Made by a program: the position numbers and the translations under genes
Shown: positions 1-8,998 of the stretch, piece by piece
Numbering within the stretch: position 1 is the stretch's first letter
How the letters are laid out: every line of letters starts with the position of its first letter
Notes under the pieces: generated by a model
Seen by the model: only the letters and a program-made list of their open reading frames with translations
What the model was told of the DNA's origin: nothing
The model's database searches: none
DNA from: Fomes fomentarius
Lineage: Eukaryota; Basidiomycota; Agaricomycetes; Polyporales; Polyporaceae
Assembly (NCBI GenBank): GCA_022606135.1
Contig: JABYQN010000004.1
Coordinates: 310,001 to 374,000 of the forward strand
Length of the DNA stretch: 64,000 nt
Reading direction: 5' to 3'

Positions 1-225
1 CCTGAACTACGATACTGGGTGGGGTCCCAAGAAATAGAGAACCCACGGAAAAATAGCACAGATGGCCCGGCGATAAGGGTTCAAGAACCTCAGTTACAGC
101 TGGTTGATATCAGGGAGTGCACACTGACCTGTATCTGAATAAACGCAATTTGAACCACTCGAAGCGGTGGTGGCGAGCCTGCTCCTTATCATGTTTCAAA
201 CAGATCAACTCCAGCGCACACTGGG

Positions 226-658
226 ATCGGAAGGAAATGAGTGGGGCACCTTAAATATGCAGCCGGCGGCCAACATATTTCCTGCCGGCAGAGCGATGAA
301 CTGGACTGTGTGTGTCCCACCTATTTTCCTGGGCCAGGGTTCAGTTCAGGGAGAAGCCAAGTCGATCTGGTGAGGGACAAAGGTCTGGCTTTGCAAGGAA
401 ATAGGAGAGTCAGACAAAGGATATTGAACCTATCTTATCAATTGTGTCGCACTTATATATCCCAACCCGTTGTAGTCGTTTGTTAAATGTGATAGCCACC
501 CTCTATCCAACTTTTGTCCCCAATCAGGTCGACTTTTCTTCTCCCTTAACTAATCCCTGGCCCAGGAAATAGGTGGGACCAGTTCATCTCTCTGCTGGCA
601 GGAAATATGTTGGCCGCCGGCTGCATATTTAAGGTGCTCCACTCATTTCCATCCTGGA
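226..658. repeat. Fold-back (inverted-repeat) element
   Basis: Two imperfect inverted arms of about 160-170 bp (about 228-400 and 495-656) enclose a spacer of roughly 95 bp. The left arm includes GTGGGGCACCTTAAATATGC at 241-260. Its reverse complement lies near 631-650, with one mismatch. The match continues through the blocks around CAACATATTTCCTGCC and CCTGGGCCAGGG, with small indels. No transposase is encoded. The shape fits a MITE or fold-back transposon. I could not identify a target-site duplication. Basis: arms seen directly; class inferred. Confidence 0.8.
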
Positions 659-840
659 TACCAGATACGGGGCCTTGTCCGTCGTGTATCTGGCAGTGGT
701 ATCCGATCGCGTCCATATCCGGTCTTTAGACGCTTCTCTGTTCTCGGACATTGCCGGCTCAAATCGTTGACCCCCACGTGTGGACGTGGATTGTACCATC
801 ACCTCTGTCCACTCGCCTTGCACTCTCGACGTGTCCTACC

Positions 841-1764
841 ATGTCTGACGCGGACCCAGGCCAGTTCAAGTACTCCATGTACGTGACGGAAACATACTGG
901 GGTTTGACCAATGTACTGACCAGCATTGTTCCAGCCGTCCTGCCATAACCAGCCTTATGTGGGCTGTTTGGCTGTATATGCCGCCATCACTGCGGCTCAA
1001 GGCATACAAGAAACTGGAGCGCTATAGCGGCTGTGACCGCACTGCCTGTGCAGTCGAACTCCCCTTCGGTTTATACGCCAAACGTGGTGGTCGAGTGACC
1101 GTCAGCGAAGCGCTCGCCACTCATCATGTATCCACTCACACGACAATACCTGTCCCTGCTGTGCTGGATGTCCTTCGCGACGAAGCCGGCGGTGCATACT
1201 TCGTCATGACACGTCTCCTTGGTCGAGAAGTCGCAGAAATGCCGCGCACCCTCAGCGACTACTCCGATCAGGAGATGGATGTGTTTGTGGCTACTGTAGG
1301 TGGGTGGCTGGAGCAATTGCGGGGGCTGGGACCATCGCCATACGGTGACTCGGTTTGCGGCTTCACTGGCGGGCCCCTCCACAGCTACCGCATTAAGCAC
1401 GATCAAATGGTCGGCCCCTTCGCATCTCAGGACGAATTCCATGCGCAGTGGTACAACACCCTTCCCGAGGAAGCAGATGCAGAAATCCGTACCCTTTCCG
1501 CTCGCTTGCGCCAGCAGCGTTATCGGCTATGCCTCACGCATGGTGACATATCCCCGAACAACATACTCGTCGACAATAACTACAAGCCCGTAGGCCTCAT
1601 CGACTGGGGTTGCGCTGCCTGGATGCCGGAGTATTGGGAGCTTACGTACGCTCCGACGTCAGCGTTACCGTGGCTGGGTGAAGGCATTCACGCAGGCCCT
1701 CCCTCAATATCAGGATGAATTGGTGGTTGAGATGGAGCAGTGGAAGTATATCTTTCCATGGTAG
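841..1764 (+). CDS. APH/choline-kinase-like phosphotransferase, 3' end frameshifted
   Basis: Start ATG at 841 (MSDADPGQFKYS), intron 879-934 (gtacgt...ctgac...ccag), then an open exon. The sequence is typical of the fungal aminoglycoside-phosphotransferase (APH) kinase-like family. THGDISPNNILVDN is the Brenner-type catalytic loop (HGD...N) and LIDWG is the metal-binding D motif. An FVMTRLLG segment corresponds to the kinase hinge. The open frame stops at 1718 with a non-family tail. The expected C-terminus (WVKAFTQALPQY ... WKYIFPW, stop 1762-1764) sits in another frame from about 1671. No GT-AG intron between about 1631 and 1695 repairs this, so there is a +1 frame break near 1660-1675 (mutation or sequencing error). 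Substrate unknown. Confidence 0.68.
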
Positions 1765-1868
1765 AACTGGTTGTTACGTATTATTGGGTATAATGCTATT
1801 TGGAAATTCCGGGTGCTGGAAAGAACCCGGGTTCTTAGACTTGAGTGAACGGCCCTGTGCATCACGAC

Positions 1869-1928
1869 GTCGGCATCCTCGACACTGGTCGTCTCGAGAT
1901 TCTCCATGTCCACACCAAGAGCATAAAG
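1869..1928 (+). pseudogene. CDC48: CDC48 fragment C (micro-inverted)
   Basis: Reading on the plus strand gives GILDTGRLEILHVHTKSIK. This matches the segment of CDC48/p97 just after the D1 arginine-finger strand (family form: GIPD-TGRLEIL-IHTK-MK). It is a piece of about 20 residues with no start or stop. The piece that precedes it in the protein lies immediately beside it on the opposite strand (1943-2036), so this stretch seems to have been flipped on its own. Confidence 0.7.
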
Positions 1929-1942
1929 CATACTGGCCGACT

Positions 1943-2036
1943 TCGTGGTCGAAATGGCCAAAACTATGCAGGACAGGGTCGATCGTGTTCGGATGGTTGG
2001 TGGTGGCCCGGGCTATGATGACAACGTCATCCGACG
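1943..2036 (-). pseudogene. CDC48: CDC48 fragment B
   Basis: The minus strand reads SDDVVIIA, then TTNHPNTIDPVLHSFGHFDHEV. This is a degraded form of the CDC48 D1 sensor-1/arginine-finger stretch (family: [27 protein letters not shown]). Several conserved Arg have become His or Ser, consistent with decay. It continues where fragment A (3655-4105) stops. Confidence 0.8.
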
Positions 2037-2834
2037 GACGAGGAGGTGCGGAATGCCGAAGCGGGCCTGCAGCGTGTGAGGGAAGACCTTGCGCGACGAC
2101 AAAAAGACTCGCAAACCCTCGAAGCAACCAAGGTGAGCTGACCCCGGGGTACTTTGGCAGCGACACTAACTCGCATATGCGTCGCAGAAAAACGACGTGT
2201 GGTCGTCAAATTGGTCAACTGGGGCGGGCGGCTCTTCGTGGTGTACTGCGTCTACCGCATCCTCAATGTACGTGCTTCCTCCCTCCACTGTGCCTCGCGT
2301 TGCGACCGGACTCAACGTGCGCTGCTGTAGTCGACCCTCAATCTGGTGCTACCCCGCTGCGCGGTACTCGCATACATACTCTCCTTCCTGCCCTTCGTGC
2401 ACCTCGCGCCATGGCCAGACAAGGTCGCGGTCATCTCACGCCAGATCAGCCTTGCGCTTGTCGGCGCCATCATCTTGAGCAGCATACGACGAGTGTTCCG
2501 CGGAGTCGCCAGGGTGTGTCTCTGGTCTTGTACAACGCCAATGATAATGATAGATGCTAACACGACACCTCACCCCGATAGCTCCTGCGGGTGACAAGCC
2601 GCTCGCTCGGCGCGTCGCTCATGCTGCTCACCCATTTACCTCCTCTCGACGCTCATCCAGCTCCGCACGTCCTTCCCGCCGCCGCCGTCACACGGCGCAG
2701 ACACGGAGGTGGTGAACCTGTTCTCGACGCTGCCAGAGTACCAGTTCTTCGGCGCGTTGTTCGACGGGGCCTTCCTGCTCGCTGCGGGCGTGAGCGCGAT
2801 CGTACGGTGGTTTGGCGACCGGATGATCGAGTAG
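2037..2834 (+). pseudogene. Golgi pH regulator (GPHR/GPR89) C-terminal half
   Basis: Exon-like blocks are separated by good introns (about 2131-2185, 2268-2330, 2514-2581). They encode a coiled coil (DEEVRNAEAGLQRVREDLAR), then KLVNWGGRLFVVYCVYRILN, then STLNLVLP, SRQISLALVGAIILSSIRR, YLLSTLIQLRTSFPPPP, LPEYQFFGALFDG and VRWFGDRMIE-stop. This is the ABA/GPHR C-terminal membrane domain, including the conserved ISLALVG-II-SSIR helix. Two frame breaks disrupt it: one at the junction after the coiled coil, and a deletion near 2630-2640 removing residues before YLLS. The N-terminal half is on the other strand at 4120-4600. GPHR is a Golgi/ER anion-channel-like protein. Confidence 0.82.
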
Positions 2835-3654
2835 TGGAGGTGGGGTTGTGTTTTTCCTTCCGATTTGGTAGGGTTGGAAAGCCACCTGGCGCTATTACGC
2901 AAACAAGGACTATCATCTCATACAAGCAAGCAGTATCAAGTCATGCGCAATGCATAAAATCACGGATACGATATCACTAGTGAATCGCGATGACCTGGCG
3001 GGCCGTACGCGCCCTTGTAGCAGCACGATTCATTCACACGATCGAGCACACCTCGGAACACCACTCGCCGCTGAAAACCTTTTCCAGTCCCATTTCCCGC
3101 CCACTGGCCTGAGTAAGGCTGCCTCGCAATTAACCCTGTCAGCGGCTTGACGCGGACGCACGGCCACTCATCGAGGAGAGGGTGACGACGTTCGGGGCTT
3201 ATCAGGGCGAGATGTGAGCTACAGCTACAGTGGTGAGAATATGTAGTAGGCAGGATGCCGGCGAATACTGAAGCTTGGAATTCATTGGGAGGTAGTTTGA
3301 TGAGTTAGGCCGGTGCGGTTCTTCCCCCGATTCGTCGCTAAAGCCAGGGACACCTCGTTTGGTGCTGCGCGGTTGCAGCGTTGCGGACATACTGCATGGA
3401 CGGATAAGCATGTTCTGAACCGTTGGGAAATAGCCCTTCGCTCCCACGTGCTGCTGCTCATCCTACACTAGTTGACTATTACTGTCTCGTTTCTCTTATG
3501 CCCTACTCTACAATATACCTTCAATTGCTTCTATCGCGTGGAGACTCGGATATCCAGTCTGCCCTCTCAGCCTTGCAACGACATGTAAGAATGGCCTGCA
3601 TGAGTGGTACGTTAGCTCTCTCCCCTGGGATCGTGGCCAATTGGCCTGCTTTCT
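2835..3654. other. Intergenic remnant, no supported gene
   Basis: No coding signal continues from the GPHR fragment to the CDC48 fragment. A few bases around 3630-3645 (Ile-Val-Ala) may be leftover CDC48 sequence upstream of fragment A. Nothing else was recognised. Confidence 0.5.
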
Positions 3655-4105
3655 GCTTGTAATACCGAGGGTGATCCTGTCAAGCGTGAAGATGAGGAAG
3701 CAAACCTCAACGAAGTTGGCTAAGTATGACATATCATATCGGTGGCTGCAGAAAATAGATCATTGGCTCAAATTGGTCGAACTTCCCCTCCTGGTACGGG
3801 TAAGACAAACAAACCGACGGTATGCTGTTATGGATATTCCGTTCGGAGTTGAAGTCGTGTACAAGCGCTGTCAAGACACTTACAGTGGCGCGTGCGTTTG
3901 CGAACAAGACTGGAATTTTCACGATCCTGATATCAAGGCTGGATAGTCAGAGAGTAACTAGTTGCTCAAGGCTTTCGAAGAGGTGGACTTGCTCATCATG
4001 GTCGACGAATTTCGAAACTCTATTGCACCCAAGCAAGAGAAGACCAACGGCGAGGTCGAATACCATGTCGCCTCACAACCAACTGCTTACTCTAATGAAT
4101 GCACA
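3655..4105 (+). pseudogene. CDC48: CDC48/p97 AAA ATPase D1-domain fragment A
   Basis: Successive pieces match the CDC48 D1 domain in order: NTEGDPVKREDEEANLNEVG, then IGGCRK, Walker A PPGTGKT, ARAFANKTGIF, LLKAFEE, a decayed Walker B (LLIMVDE), NSIAPKQEKTNGEVE and QLLTLMN. Between the GGCRK region and Walker A about 20 residues are deleted, and several stops and frame changes occur, so it cannot be functional. CDC48 is a ubiquitin-dependent segregase; the intact gene must lie elsewhere. The next expected block (NVVV-AATN) is at 1943-2036 on the minus strand. Confidence 0.88.
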
Positions 4106-4119
4106 ATCGAACGCTGGCC

Positions 4120-4600
4120 CTAAGTCGGTGCGTCAGTACCATGTGATCTTTTGGGTTGTGCAGGCACGCAAAGACGGATAGAAACGTACTTTGCACCTCG
4201 CGAGAACAGGGGGAAGAAGTCCCACGCCGTGTCAATGGCTCCGAACCCAGATAGCGCACCGAGGATGACGATACCGATCACGGTGAGGCGGGAGAGCGTC
4301 GACGCAAGGACACTGTGTGTGGGCATTCCCGAAGGGAGTGGGACGTACGAGAGAGCGATGAGGAAGATGAGATTTGGGATGAGGTAAATTGCGAGGCTCG
4401 CAGAGCAAATTCTCTGGGTCCGCGAAGATGGAACTAGGTGCAAGGAGCAGGCTTGAGGCTAGGAGAGTACGAGCGAATGGATAGAATGTACCTCCTGGTG
4501 CGGTGCCATTACTGAGCACTATGCTGTAGGATAGAGGGATGACGAGCACGATGGCTATGAGGAGGATGGATAGGGAGATCTTCCAGTTGAGCAGCCGCAC
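4120..4600 (-). pseudogene. Golgi pH regulator (GPHR) N-terminal/middle fragment
   Basis: The minus strand encodes LLNWKISLSILLIAIVLVIP (membrane helix), LIPNLIFLIALSYVPLP and then RLTVIGIVILGALSGFGAID with TAWDFFPLFSRE. This is the GPHR membrane region with the conserved V-GV--(L/M)ALLSGFGA motif. A following intron (4197 down to 4120; gtgcaaag...tactgac...cttag) should lead to the coiled-coil exon, but that exon is at 2037 on the plus strand. The first ~90 residues are missing, replaced by HET-domain sequence at about 4600. Confidence 0.82.
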
Positions 4601-5063
4601 TCTGCTCCGTCATGAGCTCCTGCAGGGTCCATCCACGTTCGTGCGAGCGGCTTCTTCGGGAACTGGCGCCATCCAGGTACGGATCCTCGTGGCCATCGAC
4701 GTCGTGGAGGAAGGCGTAGCATACCGTCGACAACCTATACCAGTCGTACATCGAGTTGATCGCTTCTCCGAGTTCTGCACTGCTAGTCTTGTCGATGATC
4801 CAGATATGTTCGATTCCCTCCGCGAGAGCGAACGCGCAGGCGTTACGAATCTTCGGGGATGCTCTACGCAGGACCTCGTCCGCTGGGATAGAGGGGTCCT
4901 TGGCACGAGCGTCGCGCACTTGCTCTTGAATCCTGCACAAATCCGCGTATGTCTGTTCTCCAGATCCGTCGGTGGACCATACATGAGAAAGGATAGCGTA
5001 GCAAAGTTGCTCTGGATTCTCTGTCCATTCGAATTCCCCGGTTCTTGTTTTGAGTAGTCTCAT
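4601..5063 (-). pseudogene. Truncated HET-domain (heterokaryon incompatibility) gene
   Basis: Starts MRLLKTRTGEFEW at 5063, the usual start of basidiomycete HET proteins. YAILSHVWS, EQTYADL, SPKIRNACAFALAEGIEHIW and IDKTSSAEL-EAINSMYDWY follow, then RGWTLQEL near 4615. The family normally has about four residues (Asp-Thr-Cys-Cys) between HIWI and IDK; these are absent here as an in-frame deletion. After WTLQEL the frame runs into GPHR-derived sequence, so the domain is cut at about 150 residues. HET domains trigger programmed cell death after non-self recognition in fungi. Confidence 0.75.
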
Positions 5064-5776
5064 TGCTAAAGGAGACGGGAGAACTGTGAGTGTTTGATAC
5101 ACAATACTGAGAGGTCGACACACGTGAAAAGCTCACTGCTAGCTAGAGAGTGAACTTGAGAGGACAAGCGAGGGGTGAATTGCAACCCTGTACCAGCTGA
5201 AACCCGGTTTGAATTATGGTCGCTAGTGCTACTCATTGTCAAACTAAGATTGACCAGTTGTCAGATGGCATCTTTCAAAATTGACGTCGATGTCATCAGC
5301 CCAAAAGATGCACAGCCGCAGCGGTCCTAAGCATCGCCTCAAGCGCGAGAACTTGACGCCACAGCATGCTGAAGCGCAGCTTTGTATCATTCCCGCATAG
5401 TACTGGGTGACAGGAAGGCGTAACATGGGCTTCAGCCTTGATCGTTTCCTTTGATTAGATAAGTTGTTAATACAACAGGTATCAAGCAAACACACATATG
5501 TATACAAGAGTTCAGGGACGCACTGCTATGACTGGAAGCCTCTATGGTACATCGGGGGTACTTTACTATGGTCGATGAATAGGAGTCGAGAGGGCAACAG
5601 ACGATTCTCGTGGTGGTTATGTCACGGTACATACAGGGTTCTACTACCAAGGACCGTGGTCTCTCGGACTAGCGCTGAACTGATTTCAAGACGCTCAGTC
5701 TCAAGCGTTCTTTGCTCCTCTTCTTTCCCTCCTCTACACAAAAGCCTACCTGCGCGTTACCACACATTCAATCATA
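5064..5776. other. Intergenic, no supported gene
   Basis: Contains the upstream regions of the HET remnant (-) and NAA20 (+). Short open frames on both strands lack splice support or recognisable motifs. Confidence 0.5.
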
Positions 5777-6605
5777 ATGAGTGTCGTACGGAGCTTCAAA
5801 GCGACGGATCTCTTCAAGTTCAACCACATGTGCGCACAGTCACATTCCTACAGCTGTCCGTGCCAAACTCATCACTCAAAAACACTGTAGAAACCTTGAC
5901 TTGTGGACAGAGACGGTGCGCTCATGGCCAGTTCGTGCTCCTCAACGGCAGAGTCTCATACGCCGCGCGTGCAGTATGCGATCAACTTCTACCTGAGCTA
6001 CTTCTCGCGCTGGCCCGACTTGTGTGCTGTCCAAGAGACACCGCGGGGTCGCCTCATGGGCTACGGTACGTCTTCTTCTATCTCCTCCTTCCCCTACCCG
6101 AATCCACCGTCCATGACGCGCAAGAACGTCGTCCTTACAAACTCTCGCTCTCAGTTATCGGCAAAGCCGAGGGCGCAAGCAGCGAGCGACACGGGCACGT
6201 CACCGCGCTCAGCGTCGCGCCCGAATACCGCCGACTCGGACTCTCGCGCAAATTCATGACCTGGCTCGAGAAGGTCTCCGACGAGAACTACCGTGGCTTC
6301 TTCGTCGACCTCTACGTGCGGTGCGTGAACTACGCAGCGATCTCGATGTACGAGGGCTTCGGGTACAGCGTGTACCGCCGCGTAAAGGAGTATTACACCA
6401 ATTTGGGGCTTGGGCTCAACCCAAGGGACGAGGAGGATGGCTTTGGTGCGTGTTCATTCGTCCCGCAACCATGTCAGTGCAAGTGTCGTGGGTGCTTAGA
6501 ATTGTGCTGTCAGATATGCGAAAACCGCTCTCCCGAGATCCTATGCGAAGATCTGTACGAGCCAATGGACGAGACATTGTCGTCAGTGCGAACGAGGTGC
6601 CCTAG
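5777..6605 (+). CDS. NAA20: N-alpha-acetyltransferase 20, NatB catalytic subunit
   Basis: Five exons: 5777-5829, 5891-5915, 5975-6065, 6155-6445, 6514-6605 (183 aa). It begins MSVVRSFKATDLFKFNHINL, followed by WTETYAINFYLSYFSRWPD. The GNAT core is clear: HGHVTALSVAPEYRRLGLSR is the beta-4 plus acetyl-CoA-binding R/Q-x-x-G-x-A region, and FFVDLYVR-N--AISMYEGFGYSVYRRV is the beta-5/beta-6 part. It ends MRKPLSRDPMRRSV. Length and ending match NAA20 of the NatB complex, which acetylates Met-Asp/Glu/Asn N-termini on the ribosome; the partner Mdm20/NAA25 is not in this window. The exon 2 cassette is only 25 nt. All joins keep frame. Confidence 0.95.
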
Positions 6606-7060
6606 TACTAAGACGGTTGTGGTGCACTGTGGGTATTGTACATGCTCATCTAAGTTCGCTGTTGTTCGTGCGTACTGCATCCATTACATGATATTGCTAG
6701 TCCATCCAATACATAAGAGTTCATCAGAGATGCGTGGCAATGTTCAGATGCTCTACAACGGGAGAGTGTTTCTGTGTATTAAAGCATCAGCAACAGTCTC
6801 AAGAATGCGGGGAGTATGTCAATAGTCAGGAAAGACAGCGTGCATGTTTTGCTCGCCGCGATACAAGCCGGACGTAAGTCATTCTCCTTCCCGAGCATTC
6901 AGCACGTATAAACATGCCTTCAGCTCCGAAGGGTCGTATGGCCCCGGCAAATTATCATCGTCCATGACACGAGTGGGTGCATACACTTACAATGAGTATT
7001 ACAAACACGCCAGAGAGAACCTCCTGTGAAATAACGGTGCGCGAATGATGATGGGCTGCA
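6606..7060. other. Convergent 3' flanks of NAA20 and DHHC gene
   Basis: Short interval between two convergent genes. No further gene was seen. Confidence 0.5.
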
Positions 7061-8538
7061 TCATTCTTCGTCTTCATCTGTAAGCTCTTCGCCAGGTCTG
7101 AGACCCTGATGCTGTTCGAAACCCGGTCTGCGTGCCCATGAGCGACCGTCAGTGTACGGCTCGATGCGCAGAGGCAGCAGGAGGGTGTAGTATGGACTGT
7201 AAGGGGTGGGTCAATCCTCGATCTAGTGAAAACAAGCGACTCCACTCACTAGCCATCTGACCCGACGTTGAAGAATAACTGCAGATTCTTCAGGTAGCCA
7301 AGGTCATAACAGTTGACGAAAGACTGGGCTCCTTTTTCAGCTGGTCCTACTTGACTTGACATACGAAGTAAAACTGACCTCTCCGCGATCTCGTGCGACC
7401 CGACGGTATTGCTCGTGGTCCTGACTCTCGACTGACGTCTCGCCGTTCGCAATCATGTAGATGTGATAACTCGCCATAGCGCTCACTGCCATGCACATCA
7501 CAACGGCGAGGATGAAGGACAGCAGGAAGGCTAAGGGCGGCATAACGAAGGGCCAGGGTTCCTACGCACGAGAGACGTCAAGGGAAATGAAGCAAGGATC
7601 GGGGCGACACGCACATCAAGCCATCCGAGACCCACGAGAACGAACCGCCAACCGAAGCCGCCATAGCATGCCGTCGCGACAACCAGGTAGATGCTGCATA
7701 TAGGAAGTGAGACTGGTTTCAGCTATATCGTATATGCATCACGTACAGGAAGAGCGTGAAATGTCGCTCGTTATAATTGCCTACGCATTGGTTGATCCCT
7801 GTCGCAATTTGCGCTCGGCTGAGAAAGCATACAGATTCTCATGTGTCGTACTCACACTACACCGAACACCAGGTCAGCATAGAGTATCTTTGGCATCACG
7901 AGTGAGTGAGAAGGGAGCACTCACAGGACAGTGGTGGTCATACTTTAGCACGCAGCGGTTGCATATCCTACAGTGATGGGACCTCTCACAACCGAACCTC
8001 AGCACCCTTCTCCTCTCCTCTCTCTCCCAAATTGATCAGACGTACCTCTGGCCTCATATCCCCACACCGCTTGCACCTCGTCGTCTCCGCCCTTGTCACA
8101 TGCACGTCGTCGGACCACCTCACGCCAGTCAGCGCGCGGTGCTTCGCAGCCCTCCTTTTCTTCGCCCATAGGAGTCCACTCCCAGCTATCCGCGGCGGGT
8201 CATTGACGAACCCAGGGGGGATGGTGCACACGTAGTAGTAGTGCCCGAGCAGGTTCAGCGCGATGACGACGCATATAGGCGTCGTGAGCCACGGGTACGG
8301 CAGCGATGGCTGCACAACTTCAACTGCAGGCGCACAACAGGCAATGTGGGTAAGAACTGAGAGCACACTGCAGCATTCCGTGAAGGAGGCCAGACGCACA
8401 GAAGCATAACGTGCCGACGGTGAGGAGTATGACGGCGAACGCGACGAAAAATGGGCCCGCAGCTCCAGTGATCCTGTCACCGACGCGTTCAAGCCATTTG
8501 AAGCAGCGAAAGACTGTTCGTGTGCAACATCGTGGCAT
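7061..8538 (-). CDS. DHHC-type palmitoyltransferase
   Basis: Start MPRCCTRTVFRCFKWLERVG at 8538; stop at 7061. Eight exons by my reading: 8400-8538, 8046-8323, 7925-7984, 7747-7798 and four more. An N-terminal helix (FFVAFAVILLTVGTLCF) and a second helix (PICVVIALNLLGHYYYV) precede the cysteine-rich domain TRCKRCGDMRPERSHHCRIC, NRCVLKYDHHCP and NQCVGNYNERHFTLFL. Later helices are YLVVATACYGGFGWRFVLVG and MPPLAFLLSFILAVVMCMAV. The tail is acidic (EELTDEDEE). The enzyme should S-palmitoylate membrane proteins at Golgi or vacuole. Oddity: joining the exon ending in DHHCP to the next one lacks one base for the usual Trp. Either a donor 4 nt downstream is used or there is a 1 nt deletion. Confidence 0.88.
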
Positions 8539-8998
8539 CCCAGCCGAGTCCCAAGTCTCCAAAGTCAAGAGAAGAGAAAATCCACAGAGGCGAAGATGTG
8601 AGCGGAAGGCAGGATGGACAGAATACCGAACACGCGAACACCGCGCGCAGTTGTCTGAGCGCGCCGAAGGTCCGGCGAAAGGACTTGCCTTTGTGATAGG
8701 TCGCCATTGCACCTCACACTGCACGATAACAGCAAGAAAAGGAAATTGTTGTAGATATCCAATACAGAATACATACACCTCTACAAACACCGTTCCTAAC
8801 GAGCGGCAGGTCGAGTGTCCAATACTACTGGAACACGGCGAGATTCGGGACGAGATGGGAGCAACAGCCAGGCACAGCGACGAAGAACAAAACATGACGA
8901 AGTGGGCAATGAACGACAAGTAAGAAGGGAGAGATAGTGCGACTACTACACTAGGGCTAGGAATGTGGCGGCTTCAAGGAAAAGGTGTAGGACAGTAT

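Noticed and set aside
1715..2560. 281-codon open frame on the plus strand
   Set aside because: Crosses GPHR introns in the wrong frame. The GPHR-like blocks are in other frames.
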